Shown in pieces: positions 55,437 through 64,000 of a stretch of DNA of 64,000 nt (positions within the stretch are counted from its first letter, which is position 1; every line of letters starts with the position of its first letter). The translations under genes and the position numbers were made by a program. The DNA lies in NCBI GenBank assembly GCA_964619885.1, contig CAZUGA010000009.1:1-64000 (forward strand). The letters run 5' to 3'. Under the pieces are notes generated by a model that saw nothing but the letters and a program-made list of their open reading frames with translations, was not told the DNA's origin and made no database searches. The stretch comes from CAZUGA01 sp964619885 (lineage in GTDB: Bacteria; Pseudomonadota; Gammaproteobacteria; Methylococcales; UBA1147).

Positions 55437-55766
55437 ATGACTATGTTAGCGATTAAAGATCTTACAACGAACAAAACATTGGATCGTCAAGCAATGAAAC
55501 AATGTGCGGGTGGCAGAGGCGTCGCGCGAAGCCAACTATTTTCACTTTGGCCAGCGACTAGCGGCAGCGGTGCGGGTGGATTTCCTGCGTCGACAATCAT
55601 CCACACGGTTAACAATTATGTAAACCAAACTTTTATCGATACATTGCAGCTGAACCAAATCGATCAGACTGTAACGATAACCGATTCTGACAATGCAACC
55701 GTCGGACAGTTCGGCAATGCGCAGAACTCAATGCTGCCTGGTTTGGCAGACGCAGTGCCGGTTTAA
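55437..55766 (+). CDS. Double-glycine leader peptide, 109 aa, probable exported substrate
   Basis: ATG with GGTGG six bases before (a second in-frame ATG is at 55443). Leader of 26 residues: MTMLAIKDLTTNKTLDRQAM then KQCAGG, cut expected after GG at 25-26. The mature part (83 residues) is Gly/Ser/Asn-rich and has VNNYVNQTF and NQIDQTVTITDSDNATVGQFGNAQ, a pattern with the short-strand look of amyloid or beta-solenoid sequences. It has no Cys outside the leader, so no lanthionine-type chemistry is suggested. A strong terminator follows at 55815. It lies beside the canonical exporter gene. Confidence 0.8.
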   Translation: MTMLAIKDLTTNKTLDRQAMKQCAGGRGVARSQLFSLWPATSGSGAGGFPASTIIHTVNNYVNQTFIDTLQLNQIDQTVTITDSDNATVGQFGNAQNSMLPGLADAVPV

Positions 55767-55814
55767 ATCGATTCAAAATATTTACCAGAGACTTAAACCA
55801 CCCCCTCATTATAT

Positions 55815-55845
55815 GTTCGCCCCAACTTCGGGGCGAACTTTTTTT
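55815..55845 (+). terminator. Rho-independent terminator of the leader-peptide gene
   Basis: GTTCGCCCC (55815-55823) pairs perfectly with GGGGCGAAC (55830-55838), a 9-bp stem with AACTTC loop, followed by seven T. It lies between the convergent precursor and exporter genes and may serve both. Confidence 0.95.
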
Positions 55846-55879
55846 CTATGTCTGATTGAATCAATAAGATTCAATAATA

Positions 55880-58800
55880 TCAATTGGATATTTGTTTCTG
55901 AACCAACTGGTAATACATACCCATTTGTTCGACCAATTCGTCGTGCCGTCCTTGTTCGATAATAGAACCCTTATACAAAACCAATATCTTATCGGCTTGC
56001 ATAATCGTGCTCAGTCGATGTGCGATGACCACCGCGGTACGACCTTCCAATATATTTTGCATATTACTGAGTATGTTGCTTTCCGATTCTGTATCCAGTG
56101 ACGAGGTGGCTTCATCAAAAATCAGTAATCTTGGGTCGTGATACAGCGCGCGGGCGATGCACACCCGTTGAATTTGACCTCCGGAAAGTCCCATGCCCCG
56201 TTCACCGACGATTTGGTTGTATCCCAATGGCATGTTGGCAATAAAACCATGCGCGTCGGCCATTTTGGCCGCCTCCATAACCTTACGGTGGTCTGGGTTT
56301 TCCTCGCCCGCTGCAATGTTCTCGGATATCGTTCCAGTAAACAAAAGGTTGCTTTGCATCACATAACCGATTTGAGCCCGATAATATTCTTTATCGACAA
56401 CGCTCATGTCATAGCCATCCACCATGATTCGGCCTTCGGTCGGTGGATAAAAACCGACCAGTAGCTTGGCCAATGTTGTTTTCCCCGAACCACTTTGGCC
56501 AACAATGGCGACCATGGAACCGGGTTCAATTTCAAAATTGATGTCTTCTAATATATACGGCGAATCACTGTCGCCATAACGAAAATACAGATCTTCGAAT
56601 TTAATCGAGCCGTGTAAATCCGGTAACGCCACGCGCGATGAAAGATCGGTGGGGCTTTGTTCAGGTTCTATTTCCAGAACATCGCCCAAACGTTCCATCG
56701 CTACGCCGGCTTGGTGAACTTGATTCCATAAACCGACGAGCCCCATCAAAGGCGACAACACGCTGCCCATCAACGAATTAAATGCAACCAATTGACCGAT
56801 GGTGAGTTGCTGGGCCAATACCTGATTCGCGCCGTACCACAGGATCACTATGGTGATGGCCGAATTAAAAATCTGGCTGGCAAAACCGACGAATATGCCA
56901 AACCGTTGTGCTTTGTACTGAACGTTCAACGATTTGGTATATTTTCTTTCCCATCTGAGTCGCATCGATCTCTCAATGCCCATTCCCTTCAAGGTTTCTA
57001 CACCGCCGATGGTTTCCATCAACACCGACTCAGCATCGGTTGCGGCTTCAAATGATTCTCGAGCGTATTTTTTGATGGTCGGTGTGACCACGACGGTCAA
57101 AATTAGAATAGGGATAACAAATGCAATCAGTAGCAACGTCATTTCGACGTTATACATAAACAGAATCGTAAAATAGATAAACACCATTAACAGATTCAAT
57201 ATCGTGGAAATGGTCGATTCAGTCATGAATGCGCGAATGGTCTGGTTCTCCTGGAATCTGGCGAAAATATCCCCAGTTCGTCGCGTCGTAAAAAATGAAA
57301 TCGGTAGAGACATCGCGTGTTTAAAGAATCCCGACATCATTGAGAAATCCATATTCCGGACCATATAAGCCGATAAAAATCCCCGTAACACGCTGGTCAG
57401 CTGATTAAATAGGCTGGTAATAACTAACCCGCTTATCAATAAATTGAGCAGGGAAACATTGGCATGAACCACAACGCGGTCCAGAATATTTTGGATAATA
57501 ATGGGCGGGACCAAACCAAAAATCTGGATTACGAAGGTGGCCATGAACAAGTAGCTGAGAATTTTCTTGTACGGCTTGATGTAGCTGACGAATCGGACCC
57601 AAGGTGATTTTTCGACCGAAAATTGCGCCAAATCGGTACCTGGTGAAAAAACCAAACAGTTGCCGGTCCAACCCCTTTCGAATACATCTACGGTCATTTT
57701 TTTAAATCCCGGACCCGGGTCGGCAACCCAAACGTGCTCTTTGGAAACACCATACACAACCACGTAATGATATCCCTCCCAATGCGCGATAAAGGGTAGT
57801 TCAAATCCCAACAACGATTCATAGGTGCATTGGATTCCGCGGGTCACAAAACCAAGCGATTCGCCCACTCGTGCCAAGCTATCCATTGTCGCGCCTTGCG
57901 TGGTTACATTGGCTAATTCCCGCAATTTCCCGAGCGTGGTGTTAATTTCGTAATTTTTGCAAATCATTGCCAGACAGGCTGCACCGCAATCCATTTCCTC
58001 GGCTTGGTGTACCAGTGGAAAACGCTTGATCAGGCGTTCGCCTTTTTCCGGTTTCGATTTTAGGTCGATCAATAGCGGGCGTTTACGGCGTTCGGCAATT
58101 TTTTTCTGTCGTTGTAACTCGCGATCGGTAAATTGAATGCGTTCTTCTAGCGCGTCTTTCAATTTCGGATTACGTTCCAAAAGGAATTTAACGGTTGCCT
58201 CTGGAATGATCAGCAACACAACATCCGTTTTAGCGATAACCGACGCAAATTGCGGTTGGCGCATCAAACAGGCTTTTTCGCCGAAATAATCCCCTTTGGT
58301 TAATGTCGCCAACACAAATTCGTCGCCTTCGTCCTCGACTGTCAATTGAACCTGGCCCTGACGCACGATGTACAATCGGCGATCTTCGCGTCCCTCTTGT
58401 TGTAGAACCGTGTCCCCCGCTAGTAATCGTTTAACCCCAACGCTCCGCACTAACTCCTCAACTTCTTTGTTGTCGACTTTTCCGCGTAAATTAAACAGAC
58501 GGGTCACAAAACCGCCGGCCGAACTGACCGCGACATAGCTGGTTACAAAAGATTTAGCATCTGGATTGTTTTGCAGCAGAGTTGCGAACGCGCTATGTGG
58601 GATGAATATCAATTCGGACTTGGCTGAAGCGCGTAATGACGCCTCGTATCGGTATTCTCGGAGTACCGCAAGTTCGCCGAATACTTCCCCGGTTTTGCGG
58701 ATTCCACCACTGATTTCTTTGCCTTGTTCTTCGGTGAAAATCCGAACCGCGCCCGACTTTACGATATAGACGCCATTGCAGGCTTCGCCTTCACTACAGA

Positions 58801-58963
58801 TTGTTTCGCCGAAGTCGAAAAATTTCGAATCTGCGTGGTTGGCCAAATGCGATAGATCAGCACGTTGAAATACTGCGAGCAATTCGATGCTCGTCAGTAG
58901 GTCAACTAGATTTTCTTCACTCAATGTTTTCGCCCCTCTATTTTCTGTAATGCCGTTTGTCAT
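55880..58963 (-). CDS. cNMP-binding/C39 peptidase ABC exporter, canonical
   Basis: 1027 residues. Two N-terminal cNMP-binding domains (about 25-140 and 165-280), then C39 peptidase (DCGAACLAMICKN, GYHYVVVYG, DPGPGF), TM region, and a full NBD: Walker A GQSGSGKTT, signature LSGGQ, Walker B LLIFDEATSSLD, H-loop IAHRLS. So this is a catalytically complete peptidase-containing exporter. It is paralogous to the degenerate one at 36872, so a heterodimer is possible. The cNMP domains imply control by cAMP or cGMP. It lies just downstream (minus strand) of the ppiC and hlyD genes. Confidence 0.9.
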   Translation of the reverse strand: MTNGITENRGAKTLSEENLVDLLTSIELLAVFQRADLSHLANHADSKFFDFGETICSEGEACNGVYIVKSGAVRIFTEEQGKEISGGIRKTGEVFGELAVLREYRYEASLRASAKSELIFIPHSAFATLLQNNPDAKSFVTSYVAVSSAGGFVTRLFNLRGKVDNKEVEELVRSVGVKRLLAGDTVLQQEGREDRRLYIVRQGQVQLTVEDEGDEFVLATLTKGDYFGEKACLMRQPQFASVIAKTDVVLLIIPEATVKFLLERNPKLKDALEERIQFTDRELQRQKKIAERRKRPLLIDLKSKPEKGERLIKRFPLVHQAEEMDCGAACLAMICKNYEINTTLGKLRELANVTTQGATMDSLARVGESLGFVTRGIQCTYESLLGFELPFIAHWEGYHYVVVYGVSKEHVWVADPGPGFKKMTVDVFERGWTGNCLVFSPGTDLAQFSVEKSPWVRFVSYIKPYKKILSYLFMATFVIQIFGLVPPIIIQNILDRVVVHANVSLLNLLISGLVITSLFNQLTSVLRGFLSAYMVRNMDFSMMSGFFKHAMSLPISFFTTRRTGDIFARFQENQTIRAFMTESTISTILNLLMVFIYFTILFMYNVEMTLLLIAFVIPILILTVVVTPTIKKYARESFEAATDAESVLMETIGGVETLKGMGIERSMRLRWERKYTKSLNVQYKAQRFGIFVGFASQIFNSAITIVILWYGANQVLAQQLTIGQLVAFNSLMGSVLSPLMGLVGLWNQVHQAGVAMERLGDVLEIEPEQSPTDLSSRVALPDLHGSIKFEDLYFRYGDSDSPYILEDINFEIEPGSMVAIVGQSGSGKTTLAKLLVGFYPPTEGRIMVDGYDMSVVDKEYYRAQIGYVMQSNLLFTGTISENIAAGEENPDHRKVMEAAKMADAHGFIANMPLGYNQIVGERGMGLSGGQIQRVCIARALYHDPRLLIFDEATSSLDTESESNILSNMQNILEGRTAVVIAHRLSTIMQADKILVLYKGSIIEQGRHDELVEQMGMYYQLVQKQISN

Positions 58964-59117
58964 TGTTTTGATGAAGACATACGGTTTGTTAATCTACCCC
59001 AGGCTACTCGATGTATTGCGGCAATACTGGGATGGATGATGTCGAGAATACCTACGCATCGATGAATTTCAATCGACGATCAGACCGGTAAAATATTTCG
59101 TTTATGCTGATCAAATA

Positions 59118-59870
59118 CTATGTCAGTGTTTCAACGCGATTTTCGCGTACTAATTTTAAAAACCACTGATCTTTTATCAGCTGACGGATTTGGTTGACCG
59201 TTTCAGCATCCAGTTGAGGATTTCTTCTTGCGTTGACCGTGATGATTTCATAAAACGAGCCATCGGCCACGACAAACGGTCCAAGTATATCGCCTTGCGA
59301 CGCGTTAAAAACTTTAGCTTCTACCGAGGCTTGCATGCCGCCTCTGTTAATTTTTCCAACATGACCGCCTTTTTCCGCATCTGCCAAAGAATGTTCGCGG
59401 GCCAAGGTCTCAAATATTTCGGGTTCATCCTCCAAAATTGCGATGATTTCTCTTGCTTTGCCGTCTGAATCCACCACGATATGACTGATATCAACCGTCG
59501 CAAAAGAGGGTGAATTTAATTTAAAATATGCTTCGACAGCTTGGTCGTTGGCGATCGCATCCATTACTTTATCGCGATAGACCGTTTCGGTGATAAAGGT
59601 TTCAAGTTCTTCTAATGAAATCCCTTTCGAATCGAGAAAATCGTTCATCTCTTTCGCCCGATGCATACCCATCACCCGGCGGAATTCGTCGGCCCGTGCT
59701 TGAATGTCTTCGACGCTTACCGATATACCTTGCTTTTTGGCGGCGTGAACCGCGAGTTTGTCCTTGACAACGTCTTCGAGTAGCTTTTCATAACGGCCGT
59801 TTAATTTGAGATATTTGATCAGATCGTCGGTGGAAAATACTTCGTCGTTAATTTTAACGATATCGGCCAT
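59118..59870 (-). CDS. PpiC-type isomerase, second paralogue
   Basis: 250 residues from the ATG at 59870 (AAGGA before). SurA-like N-terminus (LLEDVVKDKLAVHAAKK, DIQARADEFRRVMGMHRA) and parvulin (DISHIVVDSDG, GGHVGKINRGGMQ, ILGPFVV). It aligns along its length with 53197-53955. 31 bases after hlyD on the same strand. Confidence 0.8.
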   Translation of the reverse strand: MADIVKINDEVFSTDDLIKYLKLNGRYEKLLEDVVKDKLAVHAAKKQGISVSVEDIQARADEFRRVMGMHRAKEMNDFLDSKGISLEELETFITETVYRDKVMDAIANDQAVEAYFKLNSPSFATVDISHIVVDSDGKAREIIAILEDEPEIFETLAREHSLADAEKGGHVGKINRGGMQASVEAKVFNASQGDILGPFVVADGSFYEIITVNARRNPQLDAETVNQIRQLIKDQWFLKLVRENRVETLT

Positions 59871-59901
59871 GCGCTTTTCCTTAATTGCTCGAAGTTCGCG
59901 G

Positions 59902-61269
59902 TTACCCGGCAATCTGGCGGAACGGATCTAATGCTAGATCGACTATACGGCGTTTCCTCACTATAATTTCGGTCACGGCCTCCATGCCATATCGCAGTTG
60001 AAATTCTTCTCCGTCGATTGAGAAATAATCTCGGTCCAAACCGACGCGTCCCTTATATACCAAAGTTTTGGTTTTCTGCGAAAGCTGTGTCGATGGTGAA
60101 ATATGCTCGAGCTTTCCGTCGATAAAACCATAGCGCTGATACGGAAACGCATTAAACTTGATCTTGACGGGTTGCCCCAGTTTCAGGAATGCCCGATCGG
60201 ATTCGTTGATTTCGATTTTAACAACAACGCGCGAATCTTTGGGTGCGATCCCACCCAGCGGGGTGTTCGCGCTGATTTTGTCGCCGGCTTGGGTAAACGC
60301 AATCTCAGTGATAACGCCGGAAACCGGAGCCAAAATCTCCAAAAAATTGTTTTCATCGATGTTCTTGAAATTGATCCTGGATGCAGCGTCCGCTTGAATC
60401 TGCGCGCGTCGAAATGCGTTTTGAACTTTGCTTTGTTCCAGCATGATCTTGTTCTTGAGCTCGCGAAGCTGGATTTTCTTTTGGTTTAACTCGATGTCGC
60501 TGCCTTCCAACCGGGTTCTGGCTTTGGCGTAGCTGTCGCTCAAAAATGTGTCGAGTTCGTCAAAGCGCGCTTTGGCTTTGGTCACCTCGGCTTGAGCGGC
60601 GTGCAGAGCGGCATATTTTTCGTCCACAGTCGCTTTTGGTATCGCACCGGCCTCGGCCAATCGCTTTGATGATTTAAGCTCTTTGGCAGCTTTTGAATAA
60701 AGCCGCTTGGCCAGCTGCAGATTACTGCGCGCAACATCCAGTTTGGCTTGTTGGTCGGCGGCGACCTTGTCCAAGTCTTCCATGAGCCGTTTTTCGTGCT
60801 CTTTTTCTAGAATTTCAATTTCCTTTTCCAAGCCAGACGCTTGGCCCTCCAAAAGTATCTTGTTTTCGGGAAATTGATCTAGGTCTCTTTTCGCTTCTTC
60901 CAACCTGATTTGCGCGGCATCCGCATTGGTGGCGGCTTCCACCGCACCGCGAGCGTTAATTTTCGCCAGAACCCCGTCGTGTGTAACCAAAGATCCCTCC
61001 CCGACAAATAATTCAACAAGCTCGCCGGAGATGGGTGCGTAAAACCGCTTGACCTCTTGATCCGGGCTTACCGTGCCCGGAGCCGTTACGATAACATCGG
61101 CTCTGCCGATAAACGACCATATCAGGCCAACGATAATCAGCAGCGTCATCAATATAATAAATGTGCGAATCAATTTTGAAGGTTCTGCCGACAACAGCGC
61201 CACGCCCTCGATGCTGTGATCTTCTAGGGCCTCAGATAACCGTTTTAATTTTTGTGCTTCATCATTCAT
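59902..61269 (-). CDS. HlyD-family membrane-fusion protein
   Basis: 455 residues. Short cytosolic N-terminus (about 30 residues), one TM (TFIILMTLLIIVGLIWSFIG), a biotinyl-lipoyl half (VTAPGTVSPDQEV, VYAPISGELVELFVGEG), a long coiled coil (about 100-290) and a beta-barrel part with EILAPVSGVITEIAFTQAGD. The partner is the C39 ABC exporter in the same gene run (plus the NodT factor for the outer membrane). Type I secretion adaptor. Confidence 0.85.
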   Translation of the reverse strand: MNDEAQKLKRLSEALEDHSIEGVALLSAEPSKLIRTFIILMTLLIIVGLIWSFIGRADVIVTAPGTVSPDQEVKRFYAPISGELVELFVGEGSLVTHDGVLAKINARGAVEAATNADAAQIRLEEAKRDLDQFPENKILLEGQASGLEKEIEILEKEHEKRLMEDLDKVAADQQAKLDVARSNLQLAKRLYSKAAKELKSSKRLAEAGAIPKATVDEKYAALHAAQAEVTKAKARFDELDTFLSDSYAKARTRLEGSDIELNQKKIQLRELKNKIMLEQSKVQNAFRRAQIQADAASRINFKNIDENNFLEILAPVSGVITEIAFTQAGDKISANTPLGGIAPKDSRVVVKIEINESDRAFLKLGQPVKIKFNAFPYQRYGFIDGKLEHISPSTQLSQKTKTLVYKGRVGLDRDYFSIDGEEFQLRYGMEAVTEIIVRKRRIVDLALDPFRQIAG

Positions 61270-61295
61270 AAGTTAACCGTATTCGTGGTTCAACT

Positions 61296-63707
61296 TTATT
61301 CTGGTTTTACAAAGAGTTTAAGCTTGGCCTCCACGGTAGACCGTTCTGAACGGACAACATCCAATGAGTACCACTGATAATCAAATTCCTTATTGATCTT
61401 GGTATACAAATCCTGCCATTGCGGTGACAAGTCAAGCTTGATCGATTCATACAGACTAACACCGTTTTGGGCATGTTGATACGCTTTTGAAAGCCGATTC
61501 GCTTGCGTCCTGAACGCTTTCAATATTCGCCTTTCGAGGCGCAATTGTGCACCAATTCTGCCAGCCGAATAGTAATCGTCCCAAAAATTTTCCGCGAGCT
61601 TAAATTGTAGATCCGCATCATTCGCGATTTCAGATTTATAGGTTTCAACTTCATCGCTTACTAATTGCACAAAATAGATGTCTTCGGAGGCATCCAATAA
61701 TTTAAAAAATTCCATTAGGTTCGAGCGATAAGCGTCCGATCCTTTAGACGCGTTCAACGCGTTAAATTTTGATATTATATTTTGTTTCCGCTGCAATTCC
61801 GGGGTCAAGAATTCATCCCCCGCTTGACCCGCTGATTGACTCAATAACGCGATAGCTTTTTCTGTGTCGCCGTTTCGCCATTGTCTTGATGCGGATGTAT
61901 AACGCGTAACCAATTCATTTGATTCGGGCAGATTAGTCCACTGTTTTTCGAGATATTGTTGGAAAGGTGCGGTCTGAATTTGTTCGGTTTGAAGAAAAGC
62001 TATAATCCCTCCGACTTCCTTGCTTTTAACCAGATCATCGAAGCGCGATAGCAATCTCCAATCTTTGCGAAGCTGATCGATCCCGTTGATGTTAGGATAT
62101 CGGTTTTGGAATCGATCAAATACCAATCCCAATTCAGCTACACGCCCACCGTCGAGTTTTTCTTGAATCGATGATTTTAACTTTTGTATTTCGGGAATAT
62201 AGGTGGACTTCTGATCCATCAGGCCGGTCAGGTGATTTGACAGTTTGCGGTAAAGTGGATTGAATTCCGGCACGGTGGAATCGATAAAATGCAGTGTACG
62301 ACGATGACCGTCCTTATCTACATGCCACCAATCGAGAATCTCGTTGATCTTCGGCTCGTCCTGGTAAATGGTCAGTGGTGCATCTTGTCCACCCCGATTG
62401 TGGATATATTCCTCGAGATTTCCGACCCAGTCCAGCATCTCGTTGTATGGCTGGAAATCCTGGTTCGCCGAACTATTTTGCCGCATTTGTGATAAAAGTT
62501 GATCAGCCGTCGAAAAATCTTGTTGTTCGATTGCGGTAGCCCAATACGGGACACTGGATTTAAGTAGCGCATCGCTCGCTAATCCGCGTATCTCCTCGTG
62601 ATCCGGATTGTTTTTTAGAAAATCGTTTGCCGACACAACCGCTTGCGCGTACTTTTTCTGGTCGACGAGTTGGTAAATTTTTTGCTCCAGCGAACTATTC
62701 CAATAGAAATAGGTTGCGGCAATTAAGATGACAGTAATCGCTATGCCGATCGGGACCTTGCGGTTGATTTTCCGGTCATCCGCAAGTGCCTCTTTAATCT
62801 GACGAAGAAACAACCGTTCTTTGCGAAATACACGATCAAAAAAAGTCTTTTTAGCGTCGGCGTCTCCCGCTTCGGCTGCCGATAGTTGTTCGGCGTCGAC
62901 CAACGACTCTTCTTCCTGTGCACAAAATATATCGATGAATGAGTCGGCCGATGTAACAAAGGTTGTTTTGGAAAGGTTGTCCGAATTCTGTATCGCGGTT
63001 TCAGCGGCTTTATTATTACCGACTATTTCCGTTTGTTGCTGGACACTGTCGAGCTTGGTCGAATAAACGAACCGTTTGCCGCCAAAGCCGATGTTATCGC
63101 CATCATTTATCGCAATTGCATTTTCACCCAATCGAACGTCGTTAACGAAAGTGCCGTTGGTGCTGGCTAGGTCTTCGATATACAGTTGATTGTCTTTGAT
63201 AAAAAAATAAGCGTGCTTGCGAGAAATGTAAGCAATATCGTCGGCGAGCAGATCTTTGAATTGCGAAAATAGCGGATTAATCTTGCTGATCAAAAAAGGA
63301 AAATGTTTGATGACGACTGCTGTCAATTGGTTATCAAGCGGGGTTAGGGTCAACGTAAACTTTCCGGTGTTCGGGGCAAGCACCGTTTGATCGTCCGAAT
63401 GATCTACAATTGCGACTTTAAAAGCTAGATTGTTACCCAGATCAATCGAATCGTTCTGGTTTAGTGAAACCGGGTCCTGTTCTAATTTTGTTCCATTAAC
63501 TACCGTGCCGTTGCTGCTATTCGTATCAACTATGAAAACCGATCCCCTCTCGATAAAAATTCGAGCGTGGTTACGCGACAATTGCGCAACAATATCTTTC
63601 GGATAACTTAAGAATGGTTTATGGTTCCGGCCTATCGAAAACATATTGTCTTCGATAACAATTTCCGGTAGTTCCGAATCAGGTGACGGAATAAGTTTGA
63701 CCTGCAT
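61296..63707 (-). CDS. Double-FHA membrane protein with large helical C-terminal domain
   Basis: About 803 residues from the ATG at 63707; upstream starts are possible. Two FHA domains: FSIGRNHKPFL with SRNHARIF and SSNGTVVNG; then KRF with SRKHAYFF and STNGTFVND. The linker VTSADSFIDIFCAQE matches that of the small FHA protein (36143). A TM helix (VPIGIAITVILIAATYFYW) is near 330. The last 440 residues are helical, TPR-like. It is the first gene of the minus-strand run with hlyD and ppiC. Likely phospho-dependent scaffold of the export complex. Confidence 0.75.
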   Translation of the reverse strand: MQVKLIPSPDSELPEIVIEDNMFSIGRNHKPFLSYPKDIVAQLSRNHARIFIERGSVFIVDTNSSNGTVVNGTKLEQDPVSLNQNDSIDLGNNLAFKVAIVDHSDDQTVLAPNTGKFTLTLTPLDNQLTAVVIKHFPFLISKINPLFSQFKDLLADDIAYISRKHAYFFIKDNQLYIEDLASTNGTFVNDVRLGENAIAINDGDNIGFGGKRFVYSTKLDSVQQQTEIVGNNKAAETAIQNSDNLSKTTFVTSADSFIDIFCAQEEESLVDAEQLSAAEAGDADAKKTFFDRVFRKERLFLRQIKEALADDRKINRKVPIGIAITVILIAATYFYWNSSLEQKIYQLVDQKKYAQAVVSANDFLKNNPDHEEIRGLASDALLKSSVPYWATAIEQQDFSTADQLLSQMRQNSSANQDFQPYNEMLDWVGNLEEYIHNRGGQDAPLTIYQDEPKINEILDWWHVDKDGHRRTLHFIDSTVPEFNPLYRKLSNHLTGLMDQKSTYIPEIQKLKSSIQEKLDGGRVAELGLVFDRFQNRYPNINGIDQLRKDWRLLSRFDDLVKSKEVGGIIAFLQTEQIQTAPFQQYLEKQWTNLPESNELVTRYTSASRQWRNGDTEKAIALLSQSAGQAGDEFLTPELQRKQNIISKFNALNASKGSDAYRSNLMEFFKLLDASEDIYFVQLVSDEVETYKSEIANDADLQFKLAENFWDDYYSAGRIGAQLRLERRILKAFRTQANRLSKAYQHAQNGVSLYESIKLDLSPQWQDLYTKINKEFDYQWYSLDVVRSERSTVEAKLKLFVKPE

Positions 63708-64000
63708 ATTATTTTTTAAATTCTTAATTTCACTAAACCTCGAGCCAACTGGATGACTCGATATTTTCATTTGCCCCGAATGTGACTTTAGGTAATAAGC
63801 CAACAATCCGAATAATCAATTTGAGGTCTATTTGACGGACCCCTTTTTACAAGGAAACCGCTGCGTTACTTTTAAGCAGCATCCCGCTTATTCAAAAAGC
63901 CCATCGCATCGAGCGACTACTACGGTTGCCAAAAGTCACCGCTTCGGAATCGTTATTTTAAACAAAATGCGCGTCCCGATCTCCACTGGCTGCATCAGAG
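63708..64000. other. Upstream region, nothing recognised
   Basis: Promoter region of the double-FHA gene. No sigma-54 match or repeat was found. Confidence 0.4.

Overview
The window looks like a chromosomal segment of a gammaproteobacterium. The support is CreB/CreC, a TfpX/TfpZ pilin accessory protein, WaaG, Prc, a NodT-type outer-membrane factor, a PEP-CTERM protein and a PA0069-type radical SAM protein. I see no rRNA, tRNA, CRISPR array, phage block or intact transposase. The order within the class cannot be fixed from sequence alone; hydrocarbon-related genes (UbiD-type decarboxylase, phenol-MetA-type barrel, copper membrane monooxygenase) fit a hydrocarbon- or C1-using bacterium.

Layout: 0-5.4 kb holds divergent TrpC-, TrpF- and TrpA-like proteins, a transglutaminase-like protein, a UbiD decarboxylase and an outer-membrane barrel, all on the + strand. 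5.4-12.7 kb is mixed housekeeping: TfpX/Z, a lipoprotein, a GH19 lysozyme-like enzyme, a methyltransferase, creBC and a PEP-CTERM protein. 13-18.6 kb is a surface-glycan group (asparagine-synthase-type amidotransferase, LmbE-like deacetylase fused to a beta-helix, WaaG, GT2). 19-25 kb carries GNAT, a FitAB toxin-antitoxin pair with a clear operator palindrome, and a TIR-STAND-FGE protein whose C-terminus looks like the variable region of a diversity-generating retroelement, followed by a shortened Avd-like gene. No reverse transcriptase or template repeat is visible. 25-33 kb has a secreted protein, a metalloprotease lipoprotein, a radical SAM protein, prc, a DUF3617 protein and an outer-membrane factor.

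The most interesting part is split over two blocks, 33.5-41.2 kb and 52.7-63.8 kb. Together they hold two long peptidase-containing ABC exporters, each with two N-terminal cNMP-binding domains and a C39 peptidase. One is canonical; the other has a degenerate nucleotide-binding domain. With them are a HlyD adaptor, two PpiC-type isomerases, a PP2C phosphatase, two FHA-membrane proteins, a cNMP-gated channel, a cNMP-Schlafen fusion and a sigma-54 activator translationally coupled to the degenerate exporter. Two small genes encode 26-residue double-glycine leaders of one family. One of them (52667-52846, minus) is only 59 codons long. Each is preceded by a -24/-12 type sigma-54 promoter match. 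I read this as one regulated peptide-export system controlled by sigma-54, cyclic nucleotide and phosphoprotein signals.

The two blocks are separated by an accessory region (41.2-52.4 kb) full of insertion-sequence remnants (ISAs1, IS1595-like, ISNCY), a globin-coupled sensor, a frameshifted amidohydrolase and a copper membrane monooxygenase operon in the non-canonical order A-B-C. Direct repeats mark its internal boundaries: a 44-bp copy of the activator gene's 3' end at 41.1 and 46.2 kb, and a 100-bp repeat at 46.1 and 52.3 kb flanking the monooxygenase segment. The export locus was therefore probably contiguous before these insertions.
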